A stretch of DNA of 64,000 nucleotides from Edaphobacter lichenicola (GCF_025264645.1 NZ_CP073696.1:992001-1056000); one strand, 5' to 3'; counted from the first letter of the stretch, positions 1 to 9,711 are shown. The notes: generated by a model from the letters alone, not told the origin. Made by a program: numbers and translations.

Positions 1-158
1 GGTCGAGATGACGAGTTTTGGGATGGCATAGGGCGGCAGATGTGATTGTGGGGGTTGACAGAGCCGCTTTGCTGATCAATTTGATGATACCTGGCTCTTT
101 TGCTGCAGGCGATCCGGGAGGATAATGGCTTCACTTTCGAGTAAGGAGGAGAGCCGTC

Positions 159-911
159 ATGTGTCTAGTTCGCTTTGAGAGAGCCGCTTTGTGTGTGTTG
201 TTGAGTGGCGTTGTGTTCTCTGCTGTGGGGATGGCTCAGCTACTGCCTCCGCCTCCGCAGATGCCCCCGGTACCGCAGGCACCACCGATGCCGAGTATGC
301 CTAGCATGCCGACGATGCCGTCGGACTCGCAGGCTCCGCAGGGACCGCCGGATCCCTCACAGCAGGGGCAGCAGGAGCAGCGAAGGAGCAACCAGCAGGG
401 GGCGGTTGGGTTTCTGGGGGTGTGGTGTGCGCAGGGAGACCCTTCGAGGCAGACTTCGATCAGCAGCAATGGGCCGATGCTGAACCTGACGAATGAGAGT
501 GGAAGCACCTCCATTGGGGATATGCAGGGCAACAATCAGATTAGTGCGCCGGAGTGGCAGTTTGTGACTGGGACGCTGAGTGGCGATGGCCGACGGATTA
601 ACTGGTCGAACGGAACGTTCTGGGCGCGTTGCCCCAGCGGCGGCGGCGGTGGGTATCGAACGCCAAACCTGAATGGGAACTGGTATCCGAATGGCAACCG
701 ATCGCTGCAGTGTTCGATTCAGCAGCGACGGGGAAATCTGACGTTGCAGAACGAGGTTGGAGACCGGGCTACGGGATCGTTCAATGGCAAGTGGGGTGTG
801 ACGACGAACTGGCAGGGGACGAGAATTACAGGGACGATCAGCAGGGATGGGACCCGGATCGATTGGAGTAATGGGACGTACTGGATTCGGTATCGACTGT
901 ACGGACAGTGA
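159..911 (+). CDS. Secreted Pro/Met-rich protein with two tandem repeat domains
   Basis: Hypothetical exported protein of 250 residues. A strong ribosome site (AAGGAGGA) lies just upstream of ATG 159. Residues 1-26 form a signal peptide ending G-M-A-Q. Residues 27-70 are a Pro/Met/Gln-rich linker with PPPP and repeated M-P-S-M-P units. The rest is two copies of a module of about 75 residues, each beginning G-x-W and ending with the near-identical motifs INWSNGTFWARC and IDWSNGTYWIRY, each preceded by a T-G-T-[LI]-S-x-D-G-[RT] strand. This suggests a small repeated beta domain. No enzyme motif is visible and I do not recognise the family. It probably acts in the periplasm or on the cell surface. 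The next gene follows in the same direction after 85 bases. Confidence 0.75.
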   Translation: MCLVRFERAALCVLLSGVVFSAVGMAQLLPPPPQMPPVPQAPPMPSMPSMPTMPSDSQAPQGPPDPSQQGQQEQRRSNQQGAVGFLGVWCAQGDPSRQTSISSNGPMLNLTNESGSTSIGDMQGNNQISAPEWQFVTGTLSGDGRRINWSNGTFWARCPSGGGGGYRTPNLNGNWYPNGNRSLQCSIQQRRGNLTLQNEVGDRATGSFNGKWGVTTNWQGTRITGTISRDGTRIDWSNGTYWIRYRLYGQ

Positions 912-996
912 GGCGATTGATCGGGGAACTCTGAGCTTCGGGCGACGTATTTACGAACCAGAGCGTTCGGGTCGGCGTTGTCTGAAGGAGAGTGAG

Positions 997-1725
997 ATGA
1001 AGCGAGGTCTGGTTGCTTCGTTGGTGGTGGCTGTCTTCGTGTGCCCTGCGGCGCGCGGAGTGGATATGCCGAAGATCACAGAAGTGGTACTGGTTCAGCG
1101 AACACAAGAACTGTACGATGCGGTTGGCCCTGGGAATCAGGCGCCGTGGAAGAAGTATGTCGCAGAGGATGCGATGTTCTTCGATGAGAAGGGCAGGGCG
1201 ATGGACAAGGCAGCGCTGATGGAAGATCTACAGCCGTTGCCTGCGGGCTATAGCGGCACGATTCGGGTGATGCATCCGAAGTCGCTGTTTGCGAATAACG
1301 TTGCGATTTTGAGTTACGACTGCGATGAGGTGGAGACGGTGTTTGGGCGAGAGCTTCATGCTCGCTATCACTCGACGGATACGTGGTTGTATCGGAACGA
1401 AGCGTGGCAGATTGTTGCGAGCCAGACGTTGCGATACTACGAAGACCCGGCGGTAGGAGCGGTTGCGGAGGCGATGCTGAACGATTATGTGGGTGCGTAT
1501 GAGCTGGCTCCCGGGAACGTGGTCACGGTGACGCGGCAGGGCAGGGAGTTGTATGCGCAGCGCAACTCGGGAAAACCGTACCAGCTTTTGCCGGAGTCTC
1601 CTGATCTGTTTTTTCGTGTGGGGGTGGAGGGGCGGCGGTTGTTTCATCGGGATGCGGCGGGGCATGTGGACATGATGATCGATCGCAGGAATAACGAAGA
1701 TCTGCTTTGGAAGAAGATTCGGTAG
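997..1725 (+). CDS. Secreted SnoaL/DUF4440-like protein
   Basis: A 242-residue exported protein. ATG 997 was chosen over the in-frame start at 847 because it has a GAAGGAGA ribosome site, begins with K-R and a hydrophobic signal peptide (cleavage near A-R-G), and does not overlap the preceding gene. Residues of about 30-150 look like an NTF2/SnoaL fold of the DUF4440 type, with the usual order: a helix that includes W-K-K-Y, D-A-M-F-F-D-E-x-G, a middle D-x-x-x-L strand and a late W-Q-I-V-A-S-Q strand. The C-terminal 80 residues resemble the small beta domain (DUF3471-like) often found after such folds, with the pattern Y-V-G-x-Y-E-L. Function is unknown; many family members are uncharacterised and non-catalytic. 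Its end runs into the next gene's region. Confidence 0.7.
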   Translation: MKRGLVASLVVAVFVCPAARGVDMPKITEVVLVQRTQELYDAVGPGNQAPWKKYVAEDAMFFDEKGRAMDKAALMEDLQPLPAGYSGTIRVMHPKSLFANNVAILSYDCDEVETVFGRELHARYHSTDTWLYRNEAWQIVASQTLRYYEDPAVGAVAEAMLNDYVGAYELAPGNVVTVTRQGRELYAQRNSGKPYQLLPESPDLFFRVGVEGRRLFHRDAAGHVDMMIDRRNNEDLLWKKIR

Positions 1726-1778
1726 CGTTCGAAACGCAACGGCTTTTGCGTCGAAATTTTGAATGGGAAGAGGTGTTT

Positions 1779-2651
1779 GTGCTGCCGAGCTCGAATTTCT
1801 GGATATGCGCAGTGGGAGTGATTGTTCTTGTTGTTGGGTTCGTTGCCGCGAGAAGAGAGTTGCAGGCGGCGGTGGGGCTGGACAAGCTGGTAGCGGTTGG
1901 AAGGGTTCTGTATGCGGCGCCGTTGGCGGCTTTTGGGGTGGAGCACCTGGCGCTTGGCCGGGTGATACTTGGGGCTGTTCCTGTGTGGATGCCGGTGCGG
2001 TTGTTCTGGGTGTATTTCGTTGGCGTTGCGTTGATCGCTGCGGCTTTGAGTCTGGTGCTTGGGATACGCGTTCGTTTGACCGCGACGCTGCTTGCGATCA
2101 TGTTCTTTCTGTTTGTCGTAATGATCCATGTGCCGAATGCGGTGGCGCAGGGGCACGACAGAATCATCTGGAATGTGGCGTTGCGGGATCTTAGTTTTGG
2201 TGCAGGAGCGCTGGCGCTTGCGGGGTCTTTGTGGATTGGCGCGCGGGATCGCGGTGGGAGTGCGGCGGTGTGGATTGGGCGCGTGGTGGTTGCTGTTGTC
2301 CTGATGGTGTATGGCGTGGAGCTGATACGGTATCCACAGTTTGCGCCGGGGGTTCCGTTGGCCAAGTTGACGCCGGCGTGGGTGCCGGGGCCGCATGTGT
2401 GGGCGCTTTTGACGGGGCTGGTTTGTCTTGGCGGCGGTGTGGCGATATTGATTCGGAGATATTGCCGTGATGGGGCGGCGGCGGTGGGGTTGGTGATGAC
2501 GTTGCTTACGCTGTTTCTTTATCTGCCGATTCTGCTGATGGCTTCTGGGGTGCCGGCGGTATTGGAGGGGGCGAACTACGTCTGGGATACGTTGCTGTTT
2601 GCAGGGACGGTGTTGCTGGTGGCGGAGGGCGCACCGAAGCGAGAGCAGTAA
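1779..2651 (+). CDS. DoxX-like multi-pass membrane protein
   Basis: An integral membrane protein with about eight hydrophobic segments and hardly any soluble loops. The frame is open from ATG 1707, but GTG 1779 is preferred: it is preceded by GGGAAGAGG at 1765-1773 and begins just before the first membrane segment. The order of segments, a conserved F-G-x-E-H-L near the second one, and the internal repeat of about 150 residues (V-G-R-x-[LV] before each half) resemble the DoxX/DoxD-like superfamily. The biochemical role is unknown. It lies a few bases after the DUF4440-like gene, so the two may be cotranscribed. The stop is only 12 bases from the end of the convergent response-regulator gene. 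Confidence 0.6.
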   Translation: MLPSSNFWICAVGVIVLVVGFVAARRELQAAVGLDKLVAVGRVLYAAPLAAFGVEHLALGRVILGAVPVWMPVRLFWVYFVGVALIAAALSLVLGIRVRLTATLLAIMFFLFVVMIHVPNAVAQGHDRIIWNVALRDLSFGAGALALAGSLWIGARDRGGSAAVWIGRVVVAVVLMVYGVELIRYPQFAPGVPLAKLTPAWVPGPHVWALLTGLVCLGGGVAILIRRYCRDGAAAVGLVMTLLTLFLYLPILLMASGVPAVLEGANYVWDTLLFAGTVLLVAEGAPKREQ

Positions 2652-2663
2652 CGACTGTGTGAC

Positions 2664-3494
2664 CTAGGCGGGAAGTAAATCGACGATCGACTCGGCGAGG
2701 TAGCTCTTCATCGCCAGACCGAGCTGGGAGTCAATTTCGTCGGCGATGGTCATGACGCCGATCAGAACGACGCTGAAGTCGATGTTGGCCAGGTTTTTCT
2801 GCAGCGTGTTGAAGACGCTGACCTGGAGGATGCGCGATTCCTCGACCATCATGGAAGCGGTGTATCCCTGTCTTCGACGGGCAGTGCCGTGCTCCGCGGC
2901 GGCGGCTGAGGGCAGTGCTTTGCTTCCGAGAATCGTTGAGGAACGCAGGCGCAGAACGAGGTCCTCGAAGACTTGAACCAGATGCCCGGAGCGTAGTTGG
3001 AACGACATTGGAACTGCCATCAGCGTTTCTTCTTTTTCGACGAGTAGATACCAATCGTGGATGGTGCTTTCTGTAGCACGTTCGAGAATGGTGGCAACGC
3101 TCTCGACGACTCGGGTACGCGTCGGACCGGCGGCGAGCCGCTGTTTGATGGCATCCACCAACATGGTTACATCCATCGGCTTGACGAGGATCTCATCCGT
3201 CTGCAGCAGGATTGCCTGAGCCGCAGCGTCCATGTGAGGGAAGGAGCTTAGCAGAATGGTGACGGCTTTTGGGTTTGAATGACGCATGGCGCTGACGACG
3301 GTAAGGCCGTCTCCTGCGCCAGGCATGTGAAGATCGCTGAGGAGGACGTCAAAGACCCCGGAGCTGATGTACTTGAGAGCTTCCGTCACGGTGGCAGCGA
3401 CCGTGACGTGAAAGCCATGTTTTCTAAGAATGATGCCGAGGGTAAGACGGATTACTTCATCGTCGTCGACTAATAGAAGTTTCGCAGGCGCCAT
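2664..3494 (-). CDS. Response regulator with RsbRD-like helical output domain
   Basis: A 276-residue two-domain protein. Residues 5-120 form a canonical receiver domain: acidic cluster D10-D12, phosphoacceptor D54 in L-S-D-L-H-M-P, S83/S84 and K105 in V-K-P. Residues 130-276 have no DNA-binding helix-turn-helix. They look like an all-helical module close to the RsbRD/sensory globin-like N-terminal domain of stressosome RsbR paralogues, with the pattern A-R-R-R-Q-G-Y followed by an E-S-R-I-L-Q helix. The output is therefore probably protein-protein signalling rather than transcription. No cognate histidine kinase is adjacent. It is convergent with the DoxX-like gene and codirectional with the giant repeat gene upstream on the minus strand. 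Confidence 0.7.
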   Translation of the reverse strand: MAPAKLLLVDDDEVIRLTLGIILRKHGFHVTVAATVTEALKYISSGVFDVLLSDLHMPGAGDGLTVVSAMRHSNPKAVTILLSSFPHMDAAAQAILLQTDEILVKPMDVTMLVDAIKQRLAAGPTRTRVVESVATILERATESTIHDWYLLVEKEETLMAVPMSFQLRSGHLVQVFEDLVLRLRSSTILGSKALPSAAAAEHGTARRRQGYTASMMVEESRILQVSVFNTLQKNLANIDFSVVLIGVMTIADEIDSQLGLAMKSYLAESIVDLLPA

Positions 3495-3642
3495 CGGTTT
3501 TCCTTCCAGCAGCGCGCGAAGAGTGAAGCTCGCGTACAGGGTCCCTTTATAGAGTACTCCTATGTGCGGTGGTCGACCGAAAGCGAGAGAATAAAAGACT
3601 TTCCTGATTGCGAAACGGGCGATTGATTGGACACGGATGCGG

Positions 3643-6600
3643 TTAGTGGACGGTGACGATGAGGTTGAGGGTGACGGTCTGGGTGAGTTGGACGCCGGTG
3701 GTGGAGCTGGCGGTGATCTGGTATTGGTAGGTGCCGGGTGGGGTGAAGCGGAGGTTGGGGTCGGTGCCGCCGCGGCCGCAGCCGGAGATCCAGAACGCTG
3801 TGAGGGTGATGAGAGATGCCAGGAGGAACGCGTGTGTTTTTTGTCGGCTTGATCTTCTTGTGGTCCAGAAGAAGAGAAGCGATGCGGGCAGCAGGCAGAG
3901 GATGGCGCGTGAGTGATGGGTTTCTGAGGTTGCCGTGGTTGGTGTGGGGACGAACTCGGTGACGGTGTTGATGTTTGCGATGGAGTTTTGTGGGGCGCCG
4001 TTGAGGGCGATGCTTGAGGGCAGGAGCGAGCAGGTGGCGTTGGGGCCGGGGGTGATGGGAGTGCAGTTGAGGACGACGGTGCCGATGTAGCCGGATTGCG
4101 GCGTGAGCTGGAGGGTGTAGTCGGCGGCTTGCTCGCTGGGGATGGTTGCGGTGGCGGAGGCGGCTCCGTTGACGGTGAGCGAGAAGGTGCCGCTGGGGAC
4201 TCCCGTGCCGGTGATTGGGATGGTGAGAGGCGTTGCGCCTGTGTTGGTGCTGGTTGCGGTGAGGGTACCGTTGTCGGGGCCGAGGGCGGTGGGGTTGAAG
4301 GTAACGGTGAGCTGGCAGCTTGTGCTGGGGGCGAGGGTGGTGGTGGTGCAGGGGACTGTGATGGCGTAGTCGCCGGTGAGGGCGAGGGTGAGGCCGGTGA
4401 TGGGAGCGGTGCCGGTGTTGGTGAGGGTGAGGGTTTGGGCGGCGGATGCTCCGATGGCGATGTCGCCGAAGTTGAGTGTGGAGGGGACGGCTTGCAGGTG
4501 CGATTGGATGCCGGTGCCGGTGAGGGGGATGTTGATTGGCAGGGTGCTGAGGGAGGTGGCGACGCTGGCGAGGCCGGTGCGGGTGCCGTTTTGCGTGGGG
4601 GTGAAGGTGATCTGCGCGGTGCAGCTTGTGGCGGGGGCGAGGGGGCTGCCGATGACGGGGCAGTCGCTAGTGGCGGAGTAGTCGCCTGAGGCAGTGATGC
4701 CTTGAAAGATGGCTGGGGTGGCGGCGGTGTTGGTGATCTGCAGGGGGAGTGTGGCGGTGCTACCGAGTTGGACGGAGCCGAAGTTCAGGGAGATGGGCGA
4801 GATGGCGATTGGGGACGGAGTGGCGGTGCCTAGGAGGCTGATGAAGTCGAGCGCGTTGCTGGAGTCAGAGGTGATCTGGATGGCGGAGATGCGGTTTGTG
4901 GTGGTGTTCGATGCGACGGGCTGAGGGGCGAAGGTGACGATGATGATGCAGCTGGCGGAGGGGAGGAGGGCGTTGCCGCAGTTGCTGACAAAGGTGAAGT
5001 CGGGTGTGGTTTGAATGGTGGTGATGTGGATGGTGGTGGTGCCGGTGTTGGCGAGGGTGACGGTTTGTGAATCGCTGGCGTTGCCGACCTGCGTGGTGGG
5101 GAAGGTGAGAGAGCTTTGCGAGAGGGCGTAGGAGACGAGGGGGGCGTTGTTGGTGGGGGCGGCGACGGAGATGGGCGCGGCGGAGCCGGTGAGGTTGATG
5201 AGGTCGGGGGCGGTGAGGGCGTCGCTCTCGATGGTGAGGGTGCCGGTGTCGTTTGTGGCGAGGGGTGAGGTGGTGCCGGTGGCGACTTGATTGGTGGGCG
5301 TGTAGGTAAGAGTGGCGGTGCAGTTTTGTGTGGGGGTGAGGGTGGCGCCACAGGTAGTGGCGGTTACGAGAAAGGGCCACTGGCTGGTGAGGCGGCGGAT
5401 GGTGAGCGGGGTTGTGCCAGTGTTCGTGAGGGTTATGGTTTGGGTGCCGCTTTGGCCGGAGGGGATTTGGCCGAAGTTCAGGACGCGTTGGGAGGGATTT
5501 TGATTGGGGATGATGTTGCCGGTGATGGTGAGGGTGGCGGAGCCAATGCCGTAGCCTTCGACGAAGCCGAGGCCGTTGAGGGTTGCGGAGCCGTCGGTGG
5601 GGTTGGCTTGCGCGAAGAGGGTACCGGTGATGTCGCCGTTGGTGAGGGGGAGGAAGGTGACGTTGAAGTTGCAGGAGGCGTTGGGTGCGAGAGCGGCGCA
5701 GGCGGGGCCGTTGAGGAGGAACTGGCGGGGAAGCGCGATGGTGAGGGCGAGGGATTTTGAGGTGAGGTTGTTGATGGTGAACTGGCGAGTGCTGCCGAGC
5801 GTGCTGGTGGGGTTGGGGCCGTAGTCGGCCTGGTTGGGGATGATCTGGAGGCCTGCGCCTTGGGTGGTGTAGGCGCCGTTGAGTGGGATGGAGTAGGTGG
5901 TGGGGCCGGTTGAGGAGCTGGTGACGGGGAGTTGGAGGGTGTCGGTGACGGTGGCGGTGGTGGGGATGAAGGAGACGGTGATGGTGCAGGTGGCTTCGGG
6001 GGCGAGGGTGGTGCAGTTGGTGGTGGAGGAGAAGTTTTGGGAGGTGTTGGTTGGGGTGGCGGTCTGGAGGGTGACGGTGCCGGTGTTCGTGAGGGTGATG
6101 GTTTGCTGCGTGGCAGTGGGGCCGGGGACGTTGTTGAAGATGAGCGATGTTGGATTGAGGGCCAGGCCGGGGTCTGGTGTGCCGAAGCCGGTGAGCGTGG
6201 CGGTGATGGGTCCGATGGTTGTTTGGAGCGTGAGGGTTCCGGCGCGTTGGCCGGTTGTTGTTGGAGCGAATGCGGCGTTGAAGAAGCAGGAGGCGTTGGG
6301 AGCGAGTGTGCCGCTGCAGGGTTGGCCGCCGGTTGGTGCGGGACTGAGAGCGAAGTCGCCGGTGAATGTGAGGTTGGTGATGGAGGCGTTGGTTGCGGTG
6401 AGGTTGGTGAGGGTGAAGAGCGCTGGTGCACTGGTGCTGTGGACGGGGACGGAGCCGAAGTCTTGTGTGACTGGGTTGAGGATGAGGCCAGTGAGCGCGA
6501 GGCCGGTGCCGGTGAGGGTGAGTGGGGCGGGTGTTCCGGAGCTGTTGGAGGAGAGCGTGACGGAGGCGGTTTGGGGGCCGGGAGCGGATGGGGTGAACTG

Positions 6601-9600
6601 CACGCCGAGCCAGCAGTTGGTGCATGAGCCGGTGAAGGTCGCGAGGAAGGCGGAGGGGGCCGGTTGGCCGTGGCCGAAGCCGGTGTCTTCGACGAGGATG
6701 GCTTTGAAGTCGGGAGCGGAGGTGATGGCGGTAAGGCTCGGGAATGGCGAGGTGATCTTGTACCACTGGACGGAGGGTTGGCCGACGATGACGCTGCCGA
6801 AGGCGAGGGTGTTATTGCCGGTGCTGAGGATCGGGGTGCCGGTGCCGCTGAGCGAGACGAAGGTGGGTGTCGATGAGCTGCCTGTGGTGACGGACAGGAG
6901 GCCCTGGCGTGTGCCGGGCTGTGATGGCGCGAAGGCGATGAGGACGGTGCAGGTTGAGTTGCCGGGGAGGGTGGCGGTGCAGTCGGTGGTGTCGGTGAAG
7001 TCGCCGGTAAGGGTGAGGGCGAGTGGGAAGGCGACGGCGCCGGTGTTCCCGATGGTGACGGTTTGGGTGGTGCTGGAGGTGGTGGTGACGAGGACCGCGG
7101 TGGGGAAGTTGATGGTGGTGGGGGTGACGGTGAGGTTGGGATTGACGGATTGGCCGATGCCGGTGGATTGGGGAAGTGTAGTGCCGGTGATGAGGACGGT
7201 GAGGCCTTCGTCGAGAGTGAGGGTGGTCGAATCGGCGGATGGAGCAGTGGGGGACTGGTAGGTGATTTCGAGTTGGCAGACGCTGTGCGGCGCGAGCGTG
7301 GTGGGGCAGTTGTCGGTGAGGGTGAAGGGCGCTTGCAGCGTGACCGGAGTGTGGGTGACTTGGTTCGCGGAGTTGTTGGAGAGGTAGAGATAGCGCGGGA
7401 GGTGGGGGCTTGTGTTGCCTGCGGTGCTGAATTGGGTGCCAAAGTCAATCTCGCTGGCGGAGAGGTTGAGGTCGGTGGCCTGGGTGTATCCGGTGAGGAG
7501 GATTGCGCGGGTGCCAGTGGTTGTGTCAATGGTCCAGGGAATCTGCGCGAAGCCGTCGTTGGCGGTGGTGGAGGATGGAGTGAAGCTGAGGGTGATATGG
7601 CAGCTTGCTGCGGGGGCCAAGGTTTTGACGGGAGTGAGGCCGGAGGTGGGACAGTCGCTGGAGGATTCGGCGAAGGTGTAGGGAGTGATTTGGTTGCTGC
7701 CTCGCTGCGAGGTGAAGGTTTGAGGGGAAGTGCTGAAATTTGTAACCGTGACGGTTCTCGTGGCGATTGGGCTGGTCGCGGTTTGGATGCCGAAGTCGAG
7801 CTCGCGGGAGGAGAAGACGATTGGGTTTGGCGGCGTAGATGTGGCGGCGAGGGTGACGGTTTGGGTTGTGGCGTTGTCGGCGGTGACTCTGAGGGTGCCG
7901 GGGCTGGTGTTTGTGCTGGTGAGGGCGATGCTGCAGTCGGTGCCGGGGTTGAGGGTGTTTGGGCAGTTGATGGTGAGAGTGGAGTTGGTGGCGGTGATTT
8001 GTAGGTTGTTGGTGGTGAAGCTACCGAGGTTGCGGAGGGTGATGTTGGGGGCGTCGTCGGTGGAGAGGGCGAGGCCGGGGGCTGCGATGGTGGGGTTGAT
8101 CTTGGTGAGGTAGGCGGCTGAGCCTGCGCAGAGGCTGCTGCCTGTGCATGCGCTTGGGGAGAGCGCGGCGGAGCGGAGGTTGGATGGGAGAGCTGCGGTG
8201 GGGTTGGTGAGGGGCAGGTCGTAGGTTTCGGTGCTGAGGAGGGTGGAGCTTGCGGTGGGAGATGCGCTGCCGGCGAAGATGGGCTGGCCGGTGGGGTCGG
8301 TGGTGAGTCCGGTGAGGGTGACGGGTGCGCTGGCGAAGTTTGGGTTCGTGGTGGGAAGACCGCCGAAGCGGATGGTTTGGTCGATGGTGTTTTGTTGGGT
8401 GACGCGGAGGGCGTAGCTGTTGCCGATTGTAGATAGCGGCGTGAGTGGGAGAAGCCAGGAGGGTATGGTCTCGGTGCTTGCTATCCAGGCTGCGCCGTTG
8501 GGCGCGGGGGTTACGGTGGACTGTGTGCCGGGGGCGAGGAGCGTGGAGGCGAGGACGGTGCTGCCGTCGAGTGAGAGTCGGAGGAGGGTCTGGTAGTTGG
8601 TGTTGACGAGGGGAGAGGCGACGTTGGCGATAGGGAACTGGCCGGGGGCGATGGAGCCGGAGACGAGAAGGTTTTGCGCGGTGGGGTCGATGGCGATGGA
8701 GGTGATGCCGGGGCCGGGGATGAAGGTGGAGAAGAGGAGACCGTCGCCTGCGGGAGTGAGCTTGGTGAGGAAGCCGGAGGTGGTGTTGGGTGTGGCGGGG
8801 ACGATGTTGGGGATGAGGGCATTGAGGGTTGGGTACCCGGTGGCGGTGGTGAAGCCGGCGATGTAGGCGTCGTCGGCGGAGTCGGCTGCGATGGCGGAGG
8901 GAGCGGTGTTGTCGGGCTGGCTGTTGGCGGATTGGCCGCTGAGATAGGTGGCGTAGAGGAGTGAGGTTCCGGTTGCGTTGAACTTTTCGACGAAGCCGTT
9001 TTGGAGGGAGCCGAAGGCGGGCGTTTGGATGATGGCGGAGGGAGTGACTGGTAGCGTAGAGCCGAAGATGCTGCCGGTGATGAAGACGGCATCGGCTGTG
9101 GCAGCGATGGCCGCGGCTGCAGTGCGTGGGCTGCCGGCGTAGGTGATGAAGATTGGGTTCAAGTTCTGGTCGAACTTGCCGATGAAGGAGTTGATAGAAG
9201 TGTCGGCTGCGCTGGGGAAGGCTGCGCCAGCGGTGGAGGTGATCGCGCCGGAGGTTGTGGTGCCGGTGATGCAGACGTTGCCTGCGGGATCGAGGGCCAT
9301 GGCGAGGCCGATGTCGCCGGTTGCGCCGAAGTGGGCTTGAGCGAGGATGCTGGTTGCTGTGGGGTCGGTCTTGAGGAGGCGGACGCCGTCTTTCTGGTCG
9401 AGGAGGAGGTAGAGGTTGCCGGTTGCGTCGGACTGAATGGCGTTGAACTGAGCGTAGAGCTGAGAGGGGTTGGATGAGCCAAGCAGACCGGCGAAGAGGA
9501 GCTGCTGGGGGCCGGTGCTTTGGGCTGAGAGTGGAAGACTGATGAGGATTAAGGCGATGAAGCCGCAGAGGCCGGCAACGAAACGTCGGGGAGAGAGCGG

Positions 9601-9609
9601 TGTCTTCAT
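3643..9609 (-). CDS. Giant secreted SBBP / choice-of-anchor-D repeat protein
   Basis: A 1988-residue exported protein. ATG 9609 starts a classic signal peptide ending L-S-A-Q. Residues of about 40-480 contain SBBP/NHL-type beta-propeller repeats (D-P-A-G-N-V-C-I-T-G; A-D-D-A-Y-I-A-G-F-T). Residues of about 510-1800 consist of at least eleven Ig-like choice-of-anchor-D/ASH units, each opening with [LI]-x-F-G and carrying T-[LI]-T-N-T-G, a conserved Cys pair (x-x-C-...-S-C) and F-x-P. Near the C-terminus there are two hydrophobic segments (about 1893-1910 and 1922-1941), the second ending S-G-C-G, then a 40-residue tail. This tail arrangement is commonly seen in acidobacterial surface proteins of this type. 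It is likely a cell-surface or matrix protein. No catalytic site was seen. Strong base asymmetry keeps several other frames open; these are shadows. Confidence 0.88.
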   Translation of the reverse strand: MKTPLSPRRFVAGLCGFIALILISLPLSAQSTGPQQLLFAGLLGSSNPSQLYAQFNAIQSDATGNLYLLLDQKDGVRLLKTDPTATSILAQAHFGATGDIGLAMALDPAGNVCITGTTTSGAITSTAGAAFPSAADTSINSFIGKFDQNLNPIFITYAGSPRTAAAAIAATADAVFITGSIFGSTLPVTPSAIIQTPAFGSLQNGFVEKFNATGTSLLYATYLSGQSANSQPDNTAPSAIAADSADDAYIAGFTTATGYPTLNALIPNIVPATPNTTSGFLTKLTPAGDGLLFSTFIPGPGITSIAIDPTAQNLLVSGSIAPGQFPIANVASPLVNTNYQTLLRLSLDGSTVLASTLLAPGTQSTVTPAPNGAAWIASTETIPSWLLPLTPLSTIGNSYALRVTQQNTIDQTIRFGGLPTTNPNFASAPVTLTGLTTDPTGQPIFAGSASPTASSTLLSTETYDLPLTNPTAALPSNLRSAALSPSACTGSSLCAGSAAYLTKINPTIAAPGLALSTDDAPNITLRNLGSFTTNNLQITATNSTLTINCPNTLNPGTDCSIALTSTNTSPGTLRVTADNATTQTVTLAATSTPPNPIVFSSRELDFGIQTATSPIATRTVTVTNFSTSPQTFTSQRGSNQITPYTFAESSSDCPTSGLTPVKTLAPAASCHITLSFTPSSTTANDGFAQIPWTIDTTTGTRAILLTGYTQATDLNLSASEIDFGTQFSTAGNTSPHLPRYLYLSNNSANQVTHTPVTLQAPFTLTDNCPTTLAPHSVCQLEITYQSPTAPSADSTTLTLDEGLTVLITGTTLPQSTGIGQSVNPNLTVTPTTINFPTAVLVTTTSSTTQTVTIGNTGAVAFPLALTLTGDFTDTTDCTATLPGNSTCTVLIAFAPSQPGTRQGLLSVTTGSSSTPTFVSLSGTGTPILSTGNNTLAFGSVIVGQPSVQWYKITSPFPSLTAITSAPDFKAILVEDTGFGHGQPAPSAFLATFTGSCTNCWLGVQFTPSAPGPQTASVTLSSNSSGTPAPLTLTGTGLALTGLILNPVTQDFGSVPVHSTSAPALFTLTNLTATNASITNLTFTGDFALSPAPTGGQPCSGTLAPNASCFFNAAFAPTTTGQRAGTLTLQTTIGPITATLTGFGTPDPGLALNPTSLIFNNVPGPTATQQTITLTNTGTVTLQTATPTNTSQNFSSTTNCTTLAPEATCTITVSFIPTTATVTDTLQLPVTSSSTGPTTYSIPLNGAYTTQGAGLQIIPNQADYGPNPTSTLGSTRQFTINNLTSKSLALTIALPRQFLLNGPACAALAPNASCNFNVTFLPLTNGDITGTLFAQANPTDGSATLNGLGFVEGYGIGSATLTITGNIIPNQNPSQRVLNFGQIPSGQSGTQTITLTNTGTTPLTIRRLTSQWPFLVTATTCGATLTPTQNCTATLTYTPTNQVATGTTSPLATNDTGTLTIESDALTAPDLINLTGSAAPISVAAPTNNAPLVSYALSQSSLTFPTTQVGNASDSQTVTLANTGTTTIHITTIQTTPDFTFVSNCGNALLPSASCIIIVTFAPQPVASNTTTNRISAIQITSDSSNALDFISLLGTATPSPIAISPISLNFGSVQLGSTATLPLQITNTAATPAIFQGITASGDYSATSDCPVIGSPLAPATSCTAQITFTPTQNGTRTGLASVATSLSTLPINIPLTGTGIQSHLQAVPSTLNFGDIAIGASAAQTLTLTNTGTAPITGLTLALTGDYAITVPCTTTTLAPSTSCQLTVTFNPTALGPDNGTLTATSTNTGATPLTIPITGTGVPSGTFSLTVNGAASATATIPSEQAADYTLQLTPQSGYIGTVVLNCTPITPGPNATCSLLPSSIALNGAPQNSIANINTVTEFVPTPTTATSETHHSRAILCLLPASLLFFWTTRRSSRQKTHAFLLASLITLTAFWISGCGRGGTDPNLRFTPPGTYQYQITASSTTGVQLTQTVTLNLIVTVH

Positions 9610-9711
9610 GTGTATTGGCTGCGGGCGGTACTCTGGTGCAGCCTGACCTTAATTGTTTGTTGCGTGATGATTGTTGAGATGGAGGAAGTGAGAGAAGACG
9701 TTACGGAAGTA

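Noticed and set aside
60-191. Twelve-base direct repeat AGAGCCGCTTTG at 60-71 and 180-191
   Set aside because: Too short and only two copies, one inside a coding sequence; likely chance.
847-996. N-terminal extension of the DUF4440-like gene from ATG 847
   Set aside because: It overlaps the preceding gene, hides the signal peptide, and lacks the ribosome site present before ATG 997.
4096-9092. Long open frames on both strands inside the giant repeat gene, up to 683 codons
   Set aside because: They are Pro/Ser/Arg- or Gly/Val/Glu-rich translations caused by base bias, with no signal peptide or family motif; the 1988-residue frame has both.
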